DNA of 37,037 nt from Actinomycetota bacterium (GCA_005798555.1 SYJA01000025.1:1-37037), one strand, 5' to 3'; shown: positions 9,733-18,460, numbered from the stretch's first letter. Notes: generated from the sequence alone by a model not told the origin. Numbers and translations are program-made.

Positions 9733-10797
9733 ATGCCAAAGAGCCAAAGACTCGGACACTTCAAGTTGGTCACCTTGGGTGCCGCCCAGTTCGAAAGGGA
9801 AAAAGTCGCCTGGCCACCGGCTCTACGCAGCGCCGTTGTCGTCACCGTCTGCGTATCACTTTGTTTGGCAGCCGGCCAGCCGGCTAACGCAATACCCCTT
9901 GGCATTGGCGCACTCTTCGTGGGCCTTGCCGACGTAGACCAGGTAGTTGGTCAACGTTGGCGCACCATGATGTGGACAACGCTTTGGATCACCATCGCTG
10001 CGCTCTTCGGCGGCCTTCTTGCCAGCAGTGGCCATTACCAAATCATTTTGGTTGCCGCGGTCGGGGCGATCGGCGGGTACGTTGGTGCCGCTGGCGCCCG
10101 CCCGGCTCTCATCGGCATCCTCGCGATGGTCACTTACGTTGCCTTCTCAGGTGCCCCCGAGCCGCAGCTTGCCGCTTTTGAGACCGGCGCCCTTATTGCC
10201 CTTGGCGGAATCATCCAAACAGCGGTAACTGTGATCACCACCTTGATCTGCGGCCGAGGTGCGATTCGACTCCCGCACCAAAACCCACACAATGGCAGCA
10301 AGTTGCGCGCGCATTTCAACACCAAGGATGACTTCTTTCGCCACGGTGCGCGCCTGGCTCTGGCTATGGCAATCGCGGAGTGCATCAATCTGTATGTTGG
10401 CTGGCCGCATGGCTACTGGATTCCACTAACCGTGGCCTGGGTCAGTCGACCCGACCGAAATGGCACCACCACGAAGGTCATCGCACGGGTTGCCGGTTCA
10501 ATCGCCGGCGTGATTATCACATATGCCGTGATCGAAGGCCTGGACCTGCAAAGTTACGCCACGGCGGTTCTCATCGGGGCCGGAGCATTTGTCCTGCTTG
10601 CGTTCATTTGGGCCAACTACGCGATTGCCGTCATTGGTATCACCGTCGTAGTTATTTCACTGGTTTCACTGAACGGTGACCCGGTTGGCTCGGTGTCATT
10701 CGTTCGCGTGGTATCGACGATCATAGCTGGCATGGTAGTGATAGTCGTTTCATTCTGCTGGCCAGCCGCTCGAATGCAAGCAGATCAAGGCCACTAA
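9733..10797 (+). CDS. FUSC-family integral membrane protein
   Basis: This 354-residue protein is mostly hydrophobic, with two groups of membrane helices (about residues 30-180 and 215-345) separated by a short hydrophilic stretch around 185-210. The second group carries YWIPLTVAWVSRPDRNGTTTKVIARVAGSIAGV, split here as YWIPLTVAWV and RNGTTTKVIARVAG, the pattern typical of FUSC/YccS-type aromatic-acid exporters. It lacks the large cytosolic domain of full-length exporters. The substrate is unknown. It starts at ATG 9733 without a clear Shine-Dalgarno, is divergent from the octT-like gene across 53 bp, and is followed after 9 bp by an EamA transporter with which it probably forms an operon. Confidence 0.72.
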   Translation: MPKSQRLGHFKLVTLGAAQFEREKVAWPPALRSAVVVTVCVSLCLAAGQPANAIPLGIGALFVGLADVDQVVGQRWRTMMWTTLWITIAALFGGLLASSGHYQIILVAAVGAIGGYVGAAGARPALIGILAMVTYVAFSGAPEPQLAAFETGALIALGGIIQTAVTVITTLICGRGAIRLPHQNPHNGSKLRAHFNTKDDFFRHGARLALAMAIAECINLYVGWPHGYWIPLTVAWVSRPDRNGTTTKVIARVAGSIAGVIITYAVIEGLDLQSYATAVLIGAGAFVLLAFIWANYAIAVIGITVVVISLVSLNGDPVGSVSFVRVVSTIIAGMVVIVVSFCWPAARMQADQGH

Positions 10798-10806
10798 CCT
10801 TCGCTT

Positions 10807-11685
10807 ATGTCCAGGCGCGGGTGGGTGCTCTTTATCTCGCTCGGGCTCATTTGGGGCCTGCCCTACTTGCTCATCAAAGTCGGCGTTGAATCACTGTCAC
10901 CATTCGTGGTCGTCTTCGCACGCGTCGTAATCGGTGCCGCGATCATGCTGCCGATAGCGCTCATTAAGGGGCAGCTACGCCGACTAGAAGGCCATTGGCG
11001 GTGGGTTGTCATCTTCGCAATCGTCGAGGTGACCTTCACCTTCCTCGCCCTGACCTGGGCCGAGCAACGTATCTCAAGTTCACTGGCAGCGCTCCTGATA
11101 GCCACCGTACCCCTCACCGCCGCCATCATCGCCCGCATCATCGGACTCGACTCACGCCTAAGTGGCCCGCGCTTGGTGGGTCTTGGTGTCGGCTTCGCCG
11201 GGGTCGCGGCACTGGTCGGCCTAGATGTTTCTGGTGGGGATTTTCTCTCCGTGGCCGCCCTCAGCATCACGGTGTTGGGTTATGCCCTTGGCCCGATCAT
11301 CGTGGATCGAAAACTCAGTGACGCACCAAGCCTGGCCGTCATCGCCGCATCACTTGCCATAAATACGGTGATCTATGCACCGCTTGCCTGGCTGACCTGG
11401 CCGACCGAGCCGGTGCCCGCAACTGCGTGGTGGTCGATTGTGATCCTCGGAGCCCTCTGCACCGCGGGTGCCTTCATCATCTTCTTTGCCCTCATCGCCG
11501 AAGTCGGACCCGCCCGAACCACCGTGATCACCTATGTCAATCCAGCGGTGGCGGTCGTATTAGGAGTACTCGTCCTACGCGAACCGTTGACACCGGGGAT
11601 AATGATCGGGTTTCCGCTGGTGCTGGCCGGCTCCTTCCTCGCCACTAGGCGGGCACCAGCCTTGGAGTCTGAGCCGCACGGCTAA
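10807..11685 (+). CDS. EamA (DMT) family transporter
   Basis: The 292 residues form ten hydrophobic helices in two EamA repeats, the layout of drug/metabolite transporters. Family marks include LGLIWGLPYLLIKVG at the N-terminus, TFLALTWAEQRISSSLAALL at the end of repeat one, and YVNPAVAVVLGVLVLREPLT at the end of repeat two. Such proteins usually export small metabolites or amino acids; the substrate cannot be told from sequence. The start is ATG at 10807, 9 bp after the FUSC-like gene, so the two are likely co-expressed. This pair interrupts the octT-gpgP neighbourhood seen in mycobacteria. Confidence 0.87.
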   Translation: MSRRGWVLFISLGLIWGLPYLLIKVGVESLSPFVVVFARVVIGAAIMLPIALIKGQLRRLEGHWRWVVIFAIVEVTFTFLALTWAEQRISSSLAALLIATVPLTAAIIARIIGLDSRLSGPRLVGLGVGFAGVAALVGLDVSGGDFLSVAALSITVLGYALGPIIVDRKLSDAPSLAVIAASLAINTVIYAPLAWLTWPTEPVPATAWWSIVILGALCTAGAFIIFFALIAEVGPARTTVITYVNPAVAVVLGVLVLREPLTPGIMIGFPLVLAGSFLATRRAPALESEPHG

Positions 11686-11862
11686 GACTGCATCCCATTG
11701 GATGTGATGGGTAATCATGTGCAATACCTGTTAGGGTTTGATGCACGATCAACTGACTTCGCTGGGTGCGCACCACACCTAATAAGCCAGCTACCAGCGG
11801 CATGGGTATGTCTATGTCGGCCAGCAGCAGGGTTTAAACACCCACCTAACGGTAGGGACCAG

Positions 11863-11898
11863 AACTACTCTTCACTACTCTCAAAGCACCCATAGCAG
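11863..11898 (+). repeat. Dispersed 36-bp repeat, copy 1
   Basis: This segment begins AACTACTCTTCACTACTCTC and ends CATAGCAG. It matches 34310-34345 at 31 of 36 positions by eye, with no gaps. Both copies have the same orientation in the window and both lie in the only two gene-free stretches over 300 bp. Its role is unknown. Confidence 0.7.
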
Positions 11899-11914
11899 GC
11901 CTGACCGCTGTACG

Positions 11915-11949
11915 CGGGGTTTAGGGTGCCGCCGATAACGGCAACCCCG
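11915..11949 (+). other. Hairpin downstream of repeat copy 1
   Basis: CGGGGTT (11915-11921) pairs with AACCCCG (11943-11949), and an inner GCCG (11928-11931) pairs with CGGC (11939-11942), leaving a six-base bulge on the left arm. The octamer GATAACGG (11934-11941) spans the loop and the inner stem; the same octamer occurs in the hairpin beside copy 2. No T-run follows, so a plain intrinsic terminator is unlikely. Confidence 0.5.
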
Positions 11950-12162
11950 GGCCGGGCCCAACCCAGCCCGAGGGCGAGCCGATCAGCCGGCGCGGAACTA
12001 ACAGGTGCACAAACTTCACTCTTTGACATGTGACCTCCATTCCAAGACTAACGGCCCAGAAACTTCTTCGTCCTAGAACACCACAAAAAACCACCAAACA
12101 CAACAGTGAAACGCAGACCTGACGGGGAGGGGGGTAACCCCGGCGCACTCACGAGACTTAAG

Positions 12163-12235
12163 TGGAGCTGAGGGGATTCGAACCCCTGACCCCCTGCATG
12201 CCATGCAGGTGCGCTACCAGCTGCGCCACAGCCCC
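12163..12235 (-). tRNA. tRNA-Ala (anticodon GGC)
   Basis: Read on the minus strand, the 73 bases fold as a complete tRNA: acceptor GGGGCTG paired with CAGCTCC plus discriminator A, D-arm around AGCTGGTAGC, anticodon stem CCTGC/GCAGG with loop ATGGCAT giving anticodon GGC, and T-arm GGGGTTCGAATCCCC. The acceptor has the G3-U70 wobble pair, the main alanine identity element. No CCA is encoded. It stands alone, downstream of the gpgP-like gene on the same strand with its own likely promoter. Confidence 0.97.
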
Positions 12236-12270
12236 GAAACTCACTTGCCCCGACGAACACGAGACGCGTG

Positions 12271-12301
12271 AGCATACCGAGCGCGGTCCGGGCCGGTCCA
12301 A
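12271..12301 (-). promoter_or_regulatory. Likely promoter of tRNA-Ala
   Basis: On the minus strand TTGGAC (12296-12301) and TATGCT (12271-12276) form a -35/-10 pair with 19-bp spacing, about 35 bases upstream of the tRNA 5' end and just after the gpgP-like stop. The spacing is slightly long, so this is a moderate call by eye. Confidence 0.4.
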
Positions 12302-12318
12302 GAGGCCAGCGATTGTGG

Positions 12319-12981
12319 TTAGCGGTCGTCGGCCAGCGCCGACTCGGGCAAGGTGCCGGCGTTGTACTCCTGCAGCCGCCACCTCGGGCCAAAGGCACTA
12401 ACGTTTTCAACCAATACCGACCAGGAGCAGTTGGTCAGCACCCCGAGCACCCCCCAGTGCTCCGGTGGCAGCCCAAGGATCTCACCAATGCCGGCGCGCG
12501 CGGCTCCACCATGGGTGACCACGACTAGCGCCTCACCGGGCCCCACCCGCTCCAGCGCGCGTTGCACCGCAGCCGCTACCCGCTGCGCGACCTCAAGGCG
12601 GGTCTCACCGCTCACCCCGGCCGGCATCTCGGCACTTGCCGACCACTGTGCGAGCATCGTGCCGTAGCCCTGTTCCATTTCGGGCCGGGTCAGGCCTTCC
12701 CACTCCCCCGCAAAAGTTTCCCTGAGCCCCACATCAGTTGTGACATCGAGACCAAGGATTCGGGCCAGGGGCTTTGCGGTGTTCATTGCGCGGCTTAGAT
12801 CCGATGCGACAATCACGGTCGGTTGCAAGGTCGCCAACATCGCCGCGGCACGTTCGGCCTGCTCGACACCTAACTCATCTAGGTCTATATCGGTTTGCCC
12901 CTGAAAGCGCTGCTCGGCATTCCAATGCGTGCGACCGTGCCGCCAGAAGACAATGCGTCGGGCTTCACGTTGCCTGCTCAG
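12319..12981 (-). CDS. Histidine phosphatase family protein, GpgP-like, probable CTG start
   Basis: The 220-residue product is a phosphoglycerate-mutase-fold phosphatase. It has the catalytic RHG motif (IVFWRHGRTHWN, about 9-20), FQGQTDIDLDELG, the acidic residue region LRETFAGEWEGLT, and the second histidine in VVVTHGGAARAG. In mycobacteria the gene at this position next to rsfS is GpgP, glucosyl-3-phosphoglycerate phosphatase; that function is inferred from position and fold. No ATG, GTG or TTG lies in frame between the RHG motif and the rsfS stop. The best start is CTG at 12981, overlapping the rsfS stop by four bases (CTGA) and preceded by GGGAGG. An ATG at 12840 would remove the catalytic histidine. 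Confidence 0.82.
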   Translation of the reverse strand: MSRQREARRIVFWRHGRTHWNAEQRFQGQTDIDLDELGVEQAERAAAMLATLQPTVIVASDLSRAMNTAKPLARILGLDVTTDVGLRETFAGEWEGLTRPEMEQGYGTMLAQWSASAEMPAGVSGETRLEVAQRVAAAVQRALERVGPGEALVVVTHGGAARAGIGEILGLPPEHWGVLGVLTNCSWSVLVENVSAFGPRWRLQEYNAGTLPESALADDR

Positions 12982-13421
12982 GACGCCTCCCGCGGATTCG
13001 CGCTGCGGGCACCGTCGTACACCGCTTCACGGGATGACTCGCGGGTTGAATGCGGGGCATTAACCGACGCTGGTAACTCGAGCATCGGGCAGTCCTTCCA
13101 AAGCCGCTCGATCGCGTAGTGGATTCGCTCCTCGGCAAGTTGCACGTGCACCACGATGTCGCCGTAGTCAAGGAGCACCCAGCGGCTTTCGCGTTCTCCT
13201 TCGCGGCGCAGGGGCTTTGCCCCCATCGCACGCAACCTCTCCTCGACACCGTCGACAACGCCTTTGACTTGACGGTCATTGGCGGCCGAGATCAGGACGA
13301 AAGCATCTGTTATGACGACATGGTCGCTCACATCGATGGCCATGATGTCTTCACCAAGTTTCTCGGACGCTGCTTCGGCCGCAGCGACCGCTAGGGCTAC
13401 TGCTTCACTACTCGCTGTCAT
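12978..13421 (-). CDS. rsfS: Ribosomal silencing factor RsfS
   Basis: RsfS binds ribosomal protein L14 and blocks joining of the subunits when nutrients are short. The 147 residues contain the Iojap/RsfS core: IDVSDHVVITDAFVL, ANDRQVKGVVDGV, WVLLDYGDIVVHV and IHYAIERLWKDCP. The C-terminal tail of about 30 residues past the core is polar and of no known domain. Start is ATG at 13421. It follows nadD by 30 bp and its stop overlaps the gpgP-like start (CTGA). The nadD-rsfS pair is common in bacteria. Confidence 0.95.
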   Translation of the reverse strand: MTASSEAVALAVAAAEAASEKLGEDIMAIDVSDHVVITDAFVLISAANDRQVKGVVDGVEERLRAMGAKPLRREGERESRWVLLDYGDIVVHVQLAEERIHYAIERLWKDCPMLELPASVNAPHSTRESSREAVYDGARSANPREAS

Positions 13422-13451
13422 GACTACTACTTTCAGATTGTTTTGGAGGTG

Positions 13452-14054
13452 CTATTGATAGAGTTTGCGCTTGCCGATGAAGTTCGCCACCGACTCCGGA
13501 ACCAAGTAGTTGATCGGCTCCGCCCGGGCCGCCCGGGCCCGGATGTTGGTTGACGAGATCGCCAGCGCGGGAATCTCCAATAAAGTCCATGACTCCACGG
13601 GTAACTCTGGACTGCGCATCTCGTGACCGGGCCGCGTGACGCCGATGATATGCGCCAAGGCGATTACCTCCTGCGGCCCGCGCCACTCCAAAATATCAGC
13701 CAAGGCATCGGCGCCGGTGATAAAGAACCACTCGGTCTCTAGGCCCGGGAAGTTGACCTCATACTGTGCCCGCAGATCACGCAGCGTGTCTACCGTATAA
13801 GTGGGCCCTTCGCGATCAATATCAACCCGAGTCACATCGAACCGATCGTCCATTGAGGTAGCAAGAACCGTCATCAGGTATCGCTCTTCGGGGGTGGCGC
13901 CGGGGGCCGGAGATTTGTGCCACGGCTGGCCGGTCGGGGCAAATAGCACCGTGTCCAGCTGGAAGCTGTAGGCAACCTCGGATGCAGCGACGAGGTGGCC
14001 GTGGTGAATTGGGTCGAAGGTGCCGCCCATCACCCCGATGCGGCGGGTGGTCAC
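13452..14054 (-). CDS. nadD: Nicotinate-nucleotide adenylyltransferase
   Basis: NadD joins ATP and nicotinate mononucleotide to give deamido-NAD in NAD synthesis. The 200 residues carry the nucleotidyltransferase signature [12 protein letters not shown] at about 10-21, PTGQPWHK, the segment [16 protein letters not shown], and the C-terminal ISSTNIRAR motif. Start is GTG at 14054 ([11 protein letters not shown]). A 42-residue membrane protein gene ends 9 bp upstream, and rsfS begins 30 bp downstream. Confidence 0.97.
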   Translation of the reverse strand: MTTRRIGVMGGTFDPIHHGHLVAASEVAYSFQLDTVLFAPTGQPWHKSPAPGATPEERYLMTVLATSMDDRFDVTRVDIDREGPTYTVDTLRDLRAQYEVNFPGLETEWFFITGADALADILEWRGPQEVIALAHIIGVTRPGHEMRSPELPVESWTLLEIPALAISSTNIRARAARAEPINYLVPESVANFIGKRKLYQ

Positions 14055-14063
14055 AAGTGGTTT

Positions 14064-14192
14064 CTAACGGTCCACGTTAATCATGGTCGTGACTACCAAG
14101 AGTGCTACTAAGACCAGGAAGGCAAACCCACCGAATACATAGGGCGAAATCAGCCCCTGCGTCGCTGCTTCTTCTGCTGCACCCAGACCCAT
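14064..14192 (-). CDS. 42-aa single-pass membrane microprotein upstream of nadD
   Basis: A short frame reads MGLGAAEEAATQG, then LISPYVFGGFAFLVLVALL as a membrane helix (about 14-36), and ends TTMINVDR. A near-perfect Shine-Dalgarno, AAGGAGGGG (minus strand 14199-14207), stands six bases before the ATG at 14192. The stop is 9 bp before the nadD start, so it belongs to the nadD-rsfS-gpgP transcript. From memory, comparable short membrane proteins with one helix and a charged tail occur between proA and nadD in other actinobacteria, but I cannot confirm homology. The function is unknown; a membrane anchor or regulator is only a guess. Confidence 0.8.
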   Translation of the reverse strand: MGLGAAEEAATQGLISPYVFGGFAFLVLVALLVVTTMINVDR

Positions 14193-14262
14193 CGTGAACC
14201 CCTCCTTATCGTTGTGGCAGCACTCTACTGCGTTTGGAAAACCTTGGTGCAGTGCGGACGCG

Positions 14263-15531
14263 CTAGCTTCGAATGTGGCCGTCGCCGGTCACCACATAAG
14301 TAGTGGTGGTCAACTCGGCGAGCCCCATCGGACCGCGTGCGTGCAACTTCTGGGTGGAGATTCCAATCTCCGCCCCGAACCCGAATTCGCCCCCATCGGT
14401 GAACCGGGTCGACGCATTGACCATCACGGCAGCCGAATCCACCCCGGCTACAAAACGCTGGGCAGCCGATTGGCTATCAGTGACGATGGCCTCGGTGTGA
14501 CCACTTGACCACCGGCGAATATGCGCCAGTGCCTCATCGATGCTGTCGACGATCCCCGCCGCAATATCCAAGGAGTAGTACTCCGCCGCCCAGTCATCAT
14601 CGGTCACCCCGGCGAATTCCACCCCGGTGCCTGTCGCATGCAGTGCGAATCTGGAATCACCGTGGATGGTGACGCCCACAGCCCTTAGTGCGTCCAAGGC
14701 GCGCGGCAGGAACGCATCGGCAATTTCGCGGTGGACCAGTACAGTTTCGGCCGCATTGCAGACGCTCACGCGCTGCGCCTTGCTGTTCAGTAAAATTGCA
14801 ATGGCCTTGTCGATATCGGCGTCCTTGTCGATATAGACATGGCAGTTACCGACACCTGTCTCGATCACCGGCACAGTGGAGTTGTCGACCACACTGCGAA
14901 TCAGATCTGCGCCCCCTCGAGGGATTAGCACGTCAACTAGTCCACGTGCCGTCATCAGGTATTTAACCGACTCGTGAGTTTCGCCGGGTACCAGCGAGAC
15001 CGCGTCCGCCGGGAGGCCCGACGCCACGAGCGCTTCGCGCATTACTGCGGTCAATGCCGCATTGCTTTGGGACGCGGATGATGAGCCACGCAGTAGCGCA
15101 GCGTTACCGCTCTTCAGGCACAACCCGGCGGCATCGACGGTGACATTGGGCCGAGCCTCATAGATCATGCCGACCACCCCGAGGGGCACCCGAATTTGTC
15201 GCACCTGCAGCCCATTGGGCAAGGTGTAGCCGCGGATGACCTCGCCGACCGGATCAGGCAACGCCGCTACGTCACGAAGTGCCTGCGCGATGTCGGCAAT
15301 TCGAGCAGTGTTCAAGGTGAGCCTGTCGACGAGGGCAGCCGAGGTGCCAGCGGCCTGCGCCTTGGCCACGTCAATCGCATTGGCAGCGGTGATCTCACCA
15401 GCGCGCGCATCTAGTGCGTCAGCCATGGCAAGTAAGGCAATGTCTTTTTGCTCGCGGGTCAACAGGCGCAGCAACCCGGCCGCGTTGCGGGCCGCCTGCG
15501 CGGTTTTTAGAACTTGGGCCTGCTCATCCAT
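14263..15531 (-). CDS. proA: Glutamate-5-semialdehyde dehydrogenase
   Basis: ProA reduces gamma-glutamyl phosphate to glutamate semialdehyde with NADPH, the second step of proline synthesis. The 422 residues show the aldehyde dehydrogenase fold: [25 protein letters not shown] split as IYEARPNVT and [26 protein letters not shown], and the catalytic cysteine in [11 protein letters not shown] at about 258. The start is taken as ATG 15531 because AAGGTG sits about seven bases upstream; a GTG two codons earlier (15537) is the alternative. It lies 27 bp after the small unknown gene that overlaps proB, so proB, the unknown gene and proA likely form one unit. Confidence 0.97.
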   Translation of the reverse strand: MDEQAQVLKTAQAARNAAGLLRLLTREQKDIALLAMADALDARAGEITAANAIDVAKAQAAGTSAALVDRLTLNTARIADIAQALRDVAALPDPVGEVIRGYTLPNGLQVRQIRVPLGVVGMIYEARPNVTVDAAGLCLKSGNAALLRGSSSASQSNAALTAVMREALVASGLPADAVSLVPGETHESVKYLMTARGLVDVLIPRGGADLIRSVVDNSTVPVIETGVGNCHVYIDKDADIDKAIAILLNSKAQRVSVCNAAETVLVHREIADAFLPRALDALRAVGVTIHGDSRFALHATGTGVEFAGVTDDDWAAEYYSLDIAAGIVDSIDEALAHIRRWSSGHTEAIVTDSQSAAQRFVAGVDSAAVMVNASTRFTDGGEFGFGAEIGISTQKLHARGPMGLAELTTTTYVVTGDGHIRS

Positions 15532-15564
15532 GGGCACACCTTAGATGCACCAGGTGGTACCCGA

Positions 15565-15957
15565 TCAAAATGGGATCAGCCGCCCGGCTGACAGCGGCCC
15601 GGGCTGCTCATTATGCAGCCGGCCCCGGCGGTGAAAGGTCTCCTGGCTGATCACTTCGACGCCGACCGCCTCCCACGGAGGCAACTGCGCGGACTGGCCG
15701 TGCTCATCCCACAACCGCACCGCCATGGTCAATGCAGAGGTCAGATCCACGGCCTGCTCCCAATAACGCACCTCAGCGCGATCCACCGCGAACCGGCCGG
15801 ACAGCAGGAACGGATGCTCGTGGCTGAGCCGCTCGAGTGCCGCGCGGATTTCGGGTTCGCCTACCGGCGCTCCTGTCACGGTCAAGGTGACATGCCAGAT
15901 ATGGGCAGCCTCCATCACCTGCGAATCGACGACCATATTGGCCCCCAATCCGCTCAA
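15565..15957 (-). CDS. Uncharacterised small protein between proB and proA
   Basis: I do not recognise a named domain. The longest form has 130 residues, is soluble and contains HIWHVTLTVTGAPVG, ALERLSHEHPFLLSGRF, DRAEVRYWEQA, AVRLWDEHG and LPPWEAVGVEV, a mixed alpha/beta pattern with many histidines and tryptophans. The frame can begin at TTG 15957, overlapping the proB stop (TTGA), or at ATG 15936 or 15915 (MEAAHIWHVTL); no good Shine-Dalgarno settles this. The dense conserved-looking motifs and the tight position argue for a real gene, possibly working with glutamate kinase or its product, which is only inference from place. Confidence 0.75.
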   Translation of the reverse strand: MSGLGANMVVDSQVMEAAHIWHVTLTVTGAPVGEPEIRAALERLSHEHPFLLSGRFAVDRAEVRYWEQAVDLTSALTMAVRLWDEHGQSAQLPPWEAVGVEVISQETFHRRGRLHNEQPGPLSAGRLIPF

Positions 15958-17090
15958 ATCGTGATGACTACTAGGTCATCTCGGTGGACAACCTCGCGTT
16001 CATAAGCCGGACCCAAGTCCCGTGCTAGGTCCTTGGTGGACCGCCCGAGCAAGCCAGGCAGTTCGCCAGAGTCAAAGTTGACCAGTCCGCGGGCGATCGT
16101 GTTGCCCTTTTCATCTAATAGGTCCACTGGATCTCCGGCAGCAAAGGTGCCCTCAACCCCGGTAATGCCGGCCGGCAGTAGGGAAAGACGCCGTTGAACG
16201 ACAGCCGTCACCGCCCCGGCATCAAGATGCAGCCGCCCGCGCCCGGTGGTCGCGTGGGCTAACCAGAGCAATCTGGTCGAGGTCCGCGCACCGGTTGGGT
16301 GGAATACCGTGCCGCTGGCCGCCGAAGTCAAAGCGGTGGCGGACTCCTCCGCGCCCGCCAATAGCACCGGGATCCCGGCTGCGGAGGCGATCTGGGCGGC
16401 CTCAACCTTGGTAGCCATCCCCCCGAGTCCAACACCGGCCGCCCCCACTCCACCAATGCGCACCGCGCTTAGGTCCGCCGGGGTGCGCACTTCGGTGATC
16501 AATTTCGCCCCAGGTTTACCCGGTGGCCCGTCGAAGAGCCCATCGACATCTGAAAGCAGTACCAGCGCCTCGGCAGCAACGAGGTGGGCAACAAGTGCCG
16601 CAAGGCGATCGTTGTCACCGACTCGAATCTCATCGGTAGCGACCGTGTCGTTCTCATTGACGATAGGTACGACGCCCATCTCCAGCAAGCGAAATAAGGT
16701 GCGCTGGGCATTTCGGTAGTGCGAACGACGCGTGACATCTTGGGCAGTCAGGAGCACTTGGCCCACGGTGATGCCGTGCTTGGCGAATTCTGCGCTATAG
16801 CGCGCAATCAACATGCCCTGACCGACGCTGGCCGCCGCCTGCTGGGTTGCCAGATCACGTGGACGCGTGGTGAGACCAAGGGCCGGGAGGCCCGTTGCAA
16901 TTGCCCCACTCGAAACAAGCACCACCTGGTGGCCGGCCGCCCGCCGCGCCGCTAATTGCGCCACCAAATCCACGATTCGCTCATCGTCTAGCACGCCGCC
17001 GCGCTTGGTCAGCGATGATGAACCCACCTTGACGACTATGCGCTCAGCCGCGGCCACCTGACTGCGGGCGTCGCGCCCCGAGGCACTCAT
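15954..17090 (-). CDS. proB: Glutamate 5-kinase with PUA domain
   Basis: ProB phosphorylates glutamate at the gamma position, the first and usually proline-inhibited step of proline synthesis. The 378 residues have the amino-acid kinase fold (RIVVKVGSSSLT at about 17-28, VSSGAIATG, NENDTVATDEIRVGDND, LLSDVDGLF, GGMATKVEAA) and a C-terminal PUA domain from about 275 (GAVTAVVQRRLSLLPAGI... DLLDEKGNTIARG). Start is ATG at 17090, overlapping the obgE stop by one base (TAATG). The obgE-proB order is widely conserved in actinobacteria. Confidence 0.97.
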   Translation of the reverse strand: MSASGRDARSQVAAAERIVVKVGSSSLTKRGGVLDDERIVDLVAQLAARRAAGHQVVLVSSGAIATGLPALGLTTRPRDLATQQAAASVGQGMLIARYSAEFAKHGITVGQVLLTAQDVTRRSHYRNAQRTLFRLLEMGVVPIVNENDTVATDEIRVGDNDRLAALVAHLVAAEALVLLSDVDGLFDGPPGKPGAKLITEVRTPADLSAVRIGGVGAAGVGLGGMATKVEAAQIASAAGIPVLLAGAEESATALTSAASGTVFHPTGARTSTRLLWLAHATTGRGRLHLDAGAVTAVVQRRLSLLPAGITGVEGTFAAGDPVDLLDEKGNTIARGLVNFDSGELPGLLGRSTKDLARDLGPAYEREVVHRDDLVVITI

Positions 17091-18460
17091 TAACTATCTC
17101 CGTCGAGCTGGGCCGCCAACCGCACATCGGTACCTCTTGGGCTCTTACTTGATCCCATTTCAATATTCAAAGTCGGCTGCCAGTCAAAGACCACAGCGTT
17201 GTCGTCGCTGCCGATCATCACTGTGCAACCGGCAGCTGCGCCCTGCTTTACGAGTGCCTCTTCGACACCAAGGCGGGCCAATCGATCGGCTAGGTAGCCG
17301 ACCGCTTCGTCATTGCTGAAATCGGTCTGACGTACCCAACGCTCCGGGCGCTCACCGCGCACGCGATAGCCAGCGGCATCGTGGGTTACCGTGAAGCCGC
17401 GATCATTAACCGACCTTGGTGTGATGACAATGCGTGGCGCCTCGTCGGGGATCGCCGCCAGCCGTGCTTGCAATACTTTGTCAGCCATCGCAAAAGACAA
17501 TGGCCGCAAACCTTCATGGGTTGCGGCTGAGATCTCAAATACCAAGTGGCCACGCTCTTCAAGAATCGGGCGCACCAGATCGGCAAGTACCTGCGCATCC
17601 GGAACGTCAATCTTGTTCAGCGCCACAATGCGGGGGCGATCTTGCAAGCCACCATAAAGTGACAACTCATGCTCAATGGCATCAAGATCGTCAATAGGGT
17701 CGCGCCCTGGCTCCATGGTGGCACAGTCAAGGACTTGAACGAGCACACTGCAACGCTCAACATGGCGCAAGAACTCCAGACCCAGTCCCTTGCCTGAACT
17801 CGCACCCGGAATCAAGCCCGGGACATCGGCGATGGTGAAAACCACCTCGCCAGCTGTTACGACCCCAAGATGGGGGATCAAGGTAGTGAAGGGATAGTCG
17901 GCAATCTTTGGTCGCGCCGCGCTCATCGCAGCAACGAGACTTGATTTTCCGGCACTTGGAAATCCGACCAAGGCTACATCGGCGACCGTCTTTAACTCTA
18001 AGACGATATCGCGATACTCACCGGGTTCACCAAGGAGCGCAAAACCTGGGGCCTTGCGCCGAGGTGACGCCAACGCCGCATTGCCAAGACCACCGCGACC
18101 GCCTTTGGCAATAATCTGCCGCGTGCCGGCACCGAGTAGGTCCGCGATTACGGTGCCATCCGGTGCCAACACCATGGTGCCATTGGGTACTCGCAGGACT
18201 ACGTCTTGGCCCTCGCCCCCATTGCGGTGCGCCCCCTGCCCCGGGCGACCGTTGTCGGCCTTCCGGTGCGGACCATGGTGAAACTCGAGCAGGGTCGTCA
18301 CGCTCGGATCGACGACCAAAACGATATCGCCGCCACGGCCACCGCTGCCACCATCAGGCCCGCCAAGTGGTTTGAATTTCTCCCGCAATACCGAGGCACA
18401 GCCGTTGCCACCGTCGCCACCTTGCACATGCAAGGTGACTTGGTCAACGAAGGTGGCCAC
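17090..18460 (-). CDS. obgE: Obg family GTPase
   Basis: Obg is an essential GTPase of large-subunit ribosome assembly and stress control. The 456 residues show the three domains: glycine-rich Obg fold ([34 protein letters not shown]), the GTPase domain with GFPSAGKSS near 165, [17 protein letters not shown] and NKIDV, and a C-terminal OCT domain with [19 protein letters not shown]. The start is GTG at 18460 ([12 protein letters not shown]) with GAGGGAG ten bases upstream; an in-frame extension to 18541 is unlike Obg. It lies 124 bp downstream of rpmA, with a strong hairpin in between. Confidence 0.96.
   Translation of the reverse strand: MATFVDQVTLHVQGGDGGNGCASVLREKFKPLGGPDGGSGGRGGDIVLVVDPSVTTLLEFHHGPHRKADNGRPGQGAHRNGGEGQDVVLRVPNGTMVLAPDGTVIADLLGAGTRQIIAKGGRGGLGNAALASPRRKAPGFALLGEPGEYRDIVLELKTVADVALVGFPSAGKSSLVAAMSAARPKIADYPFTTLIPHLGVVTAGEVVFTIADVPGLIPGASSGKGLGLEFLRHVERCSVLVQVLDCATMEPGRDPIDDLDAIEHELSLYGGLQDRPRIVALNKIDVPDAQVLADLVRPILEERGHLVFEISAATHEGLRPLSFAMADKVLQARLAAIPDEAPRIVITPRSVNDRGFTVTHDAAGYRVRGERPERWVRQTDFSNDEAVGYLADRLARLGVEEALVKQGAAAGCTVMIGSDDNAVVFDWQPTLNIEMGSSKSPRGTDVRLAAQLDGDS

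Larger units (their letters stand above)
11686..12162. other. 477-bp stretch without a convincing gene
   Basis: This gap lies between the EamA gene (plus) and tRNA-Ala (minus). It holds a near-palindrome GGGTTTAAACACCC (about 11830-11843), a small CCTA-ACGG-TAGG hairpin (about 11844-11855), a 36-bp repeat shared with 34310-34345, a larger hairpin at 11915-11949, and a GGGGTTACCCC-type stem (minus strand, about 12131-12141) that may end the tRNA transcript. One 65-codon frame (11698-11895) runs through it and ends inside the repeat, but it has no ribosome binding site or recognisable domain. The base content is more A/T-rich in places than the neighbouring genes. Confidence 0.6.

Noticed and set aside
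11698-11895. 65-codon plus-strand frame in the gap after the EamA gene
   Set aside because: No ribosome binding site, no domain, and only its last ten codons resemble anything else in the window (the repeat). Kept as an open point under the repeat finding, not called as a gene.
12048-12410. Minus-strand frames running through the tRNA-Ala
   Set aside because: They read through a complete tRNA gene and give no recognisable protein.
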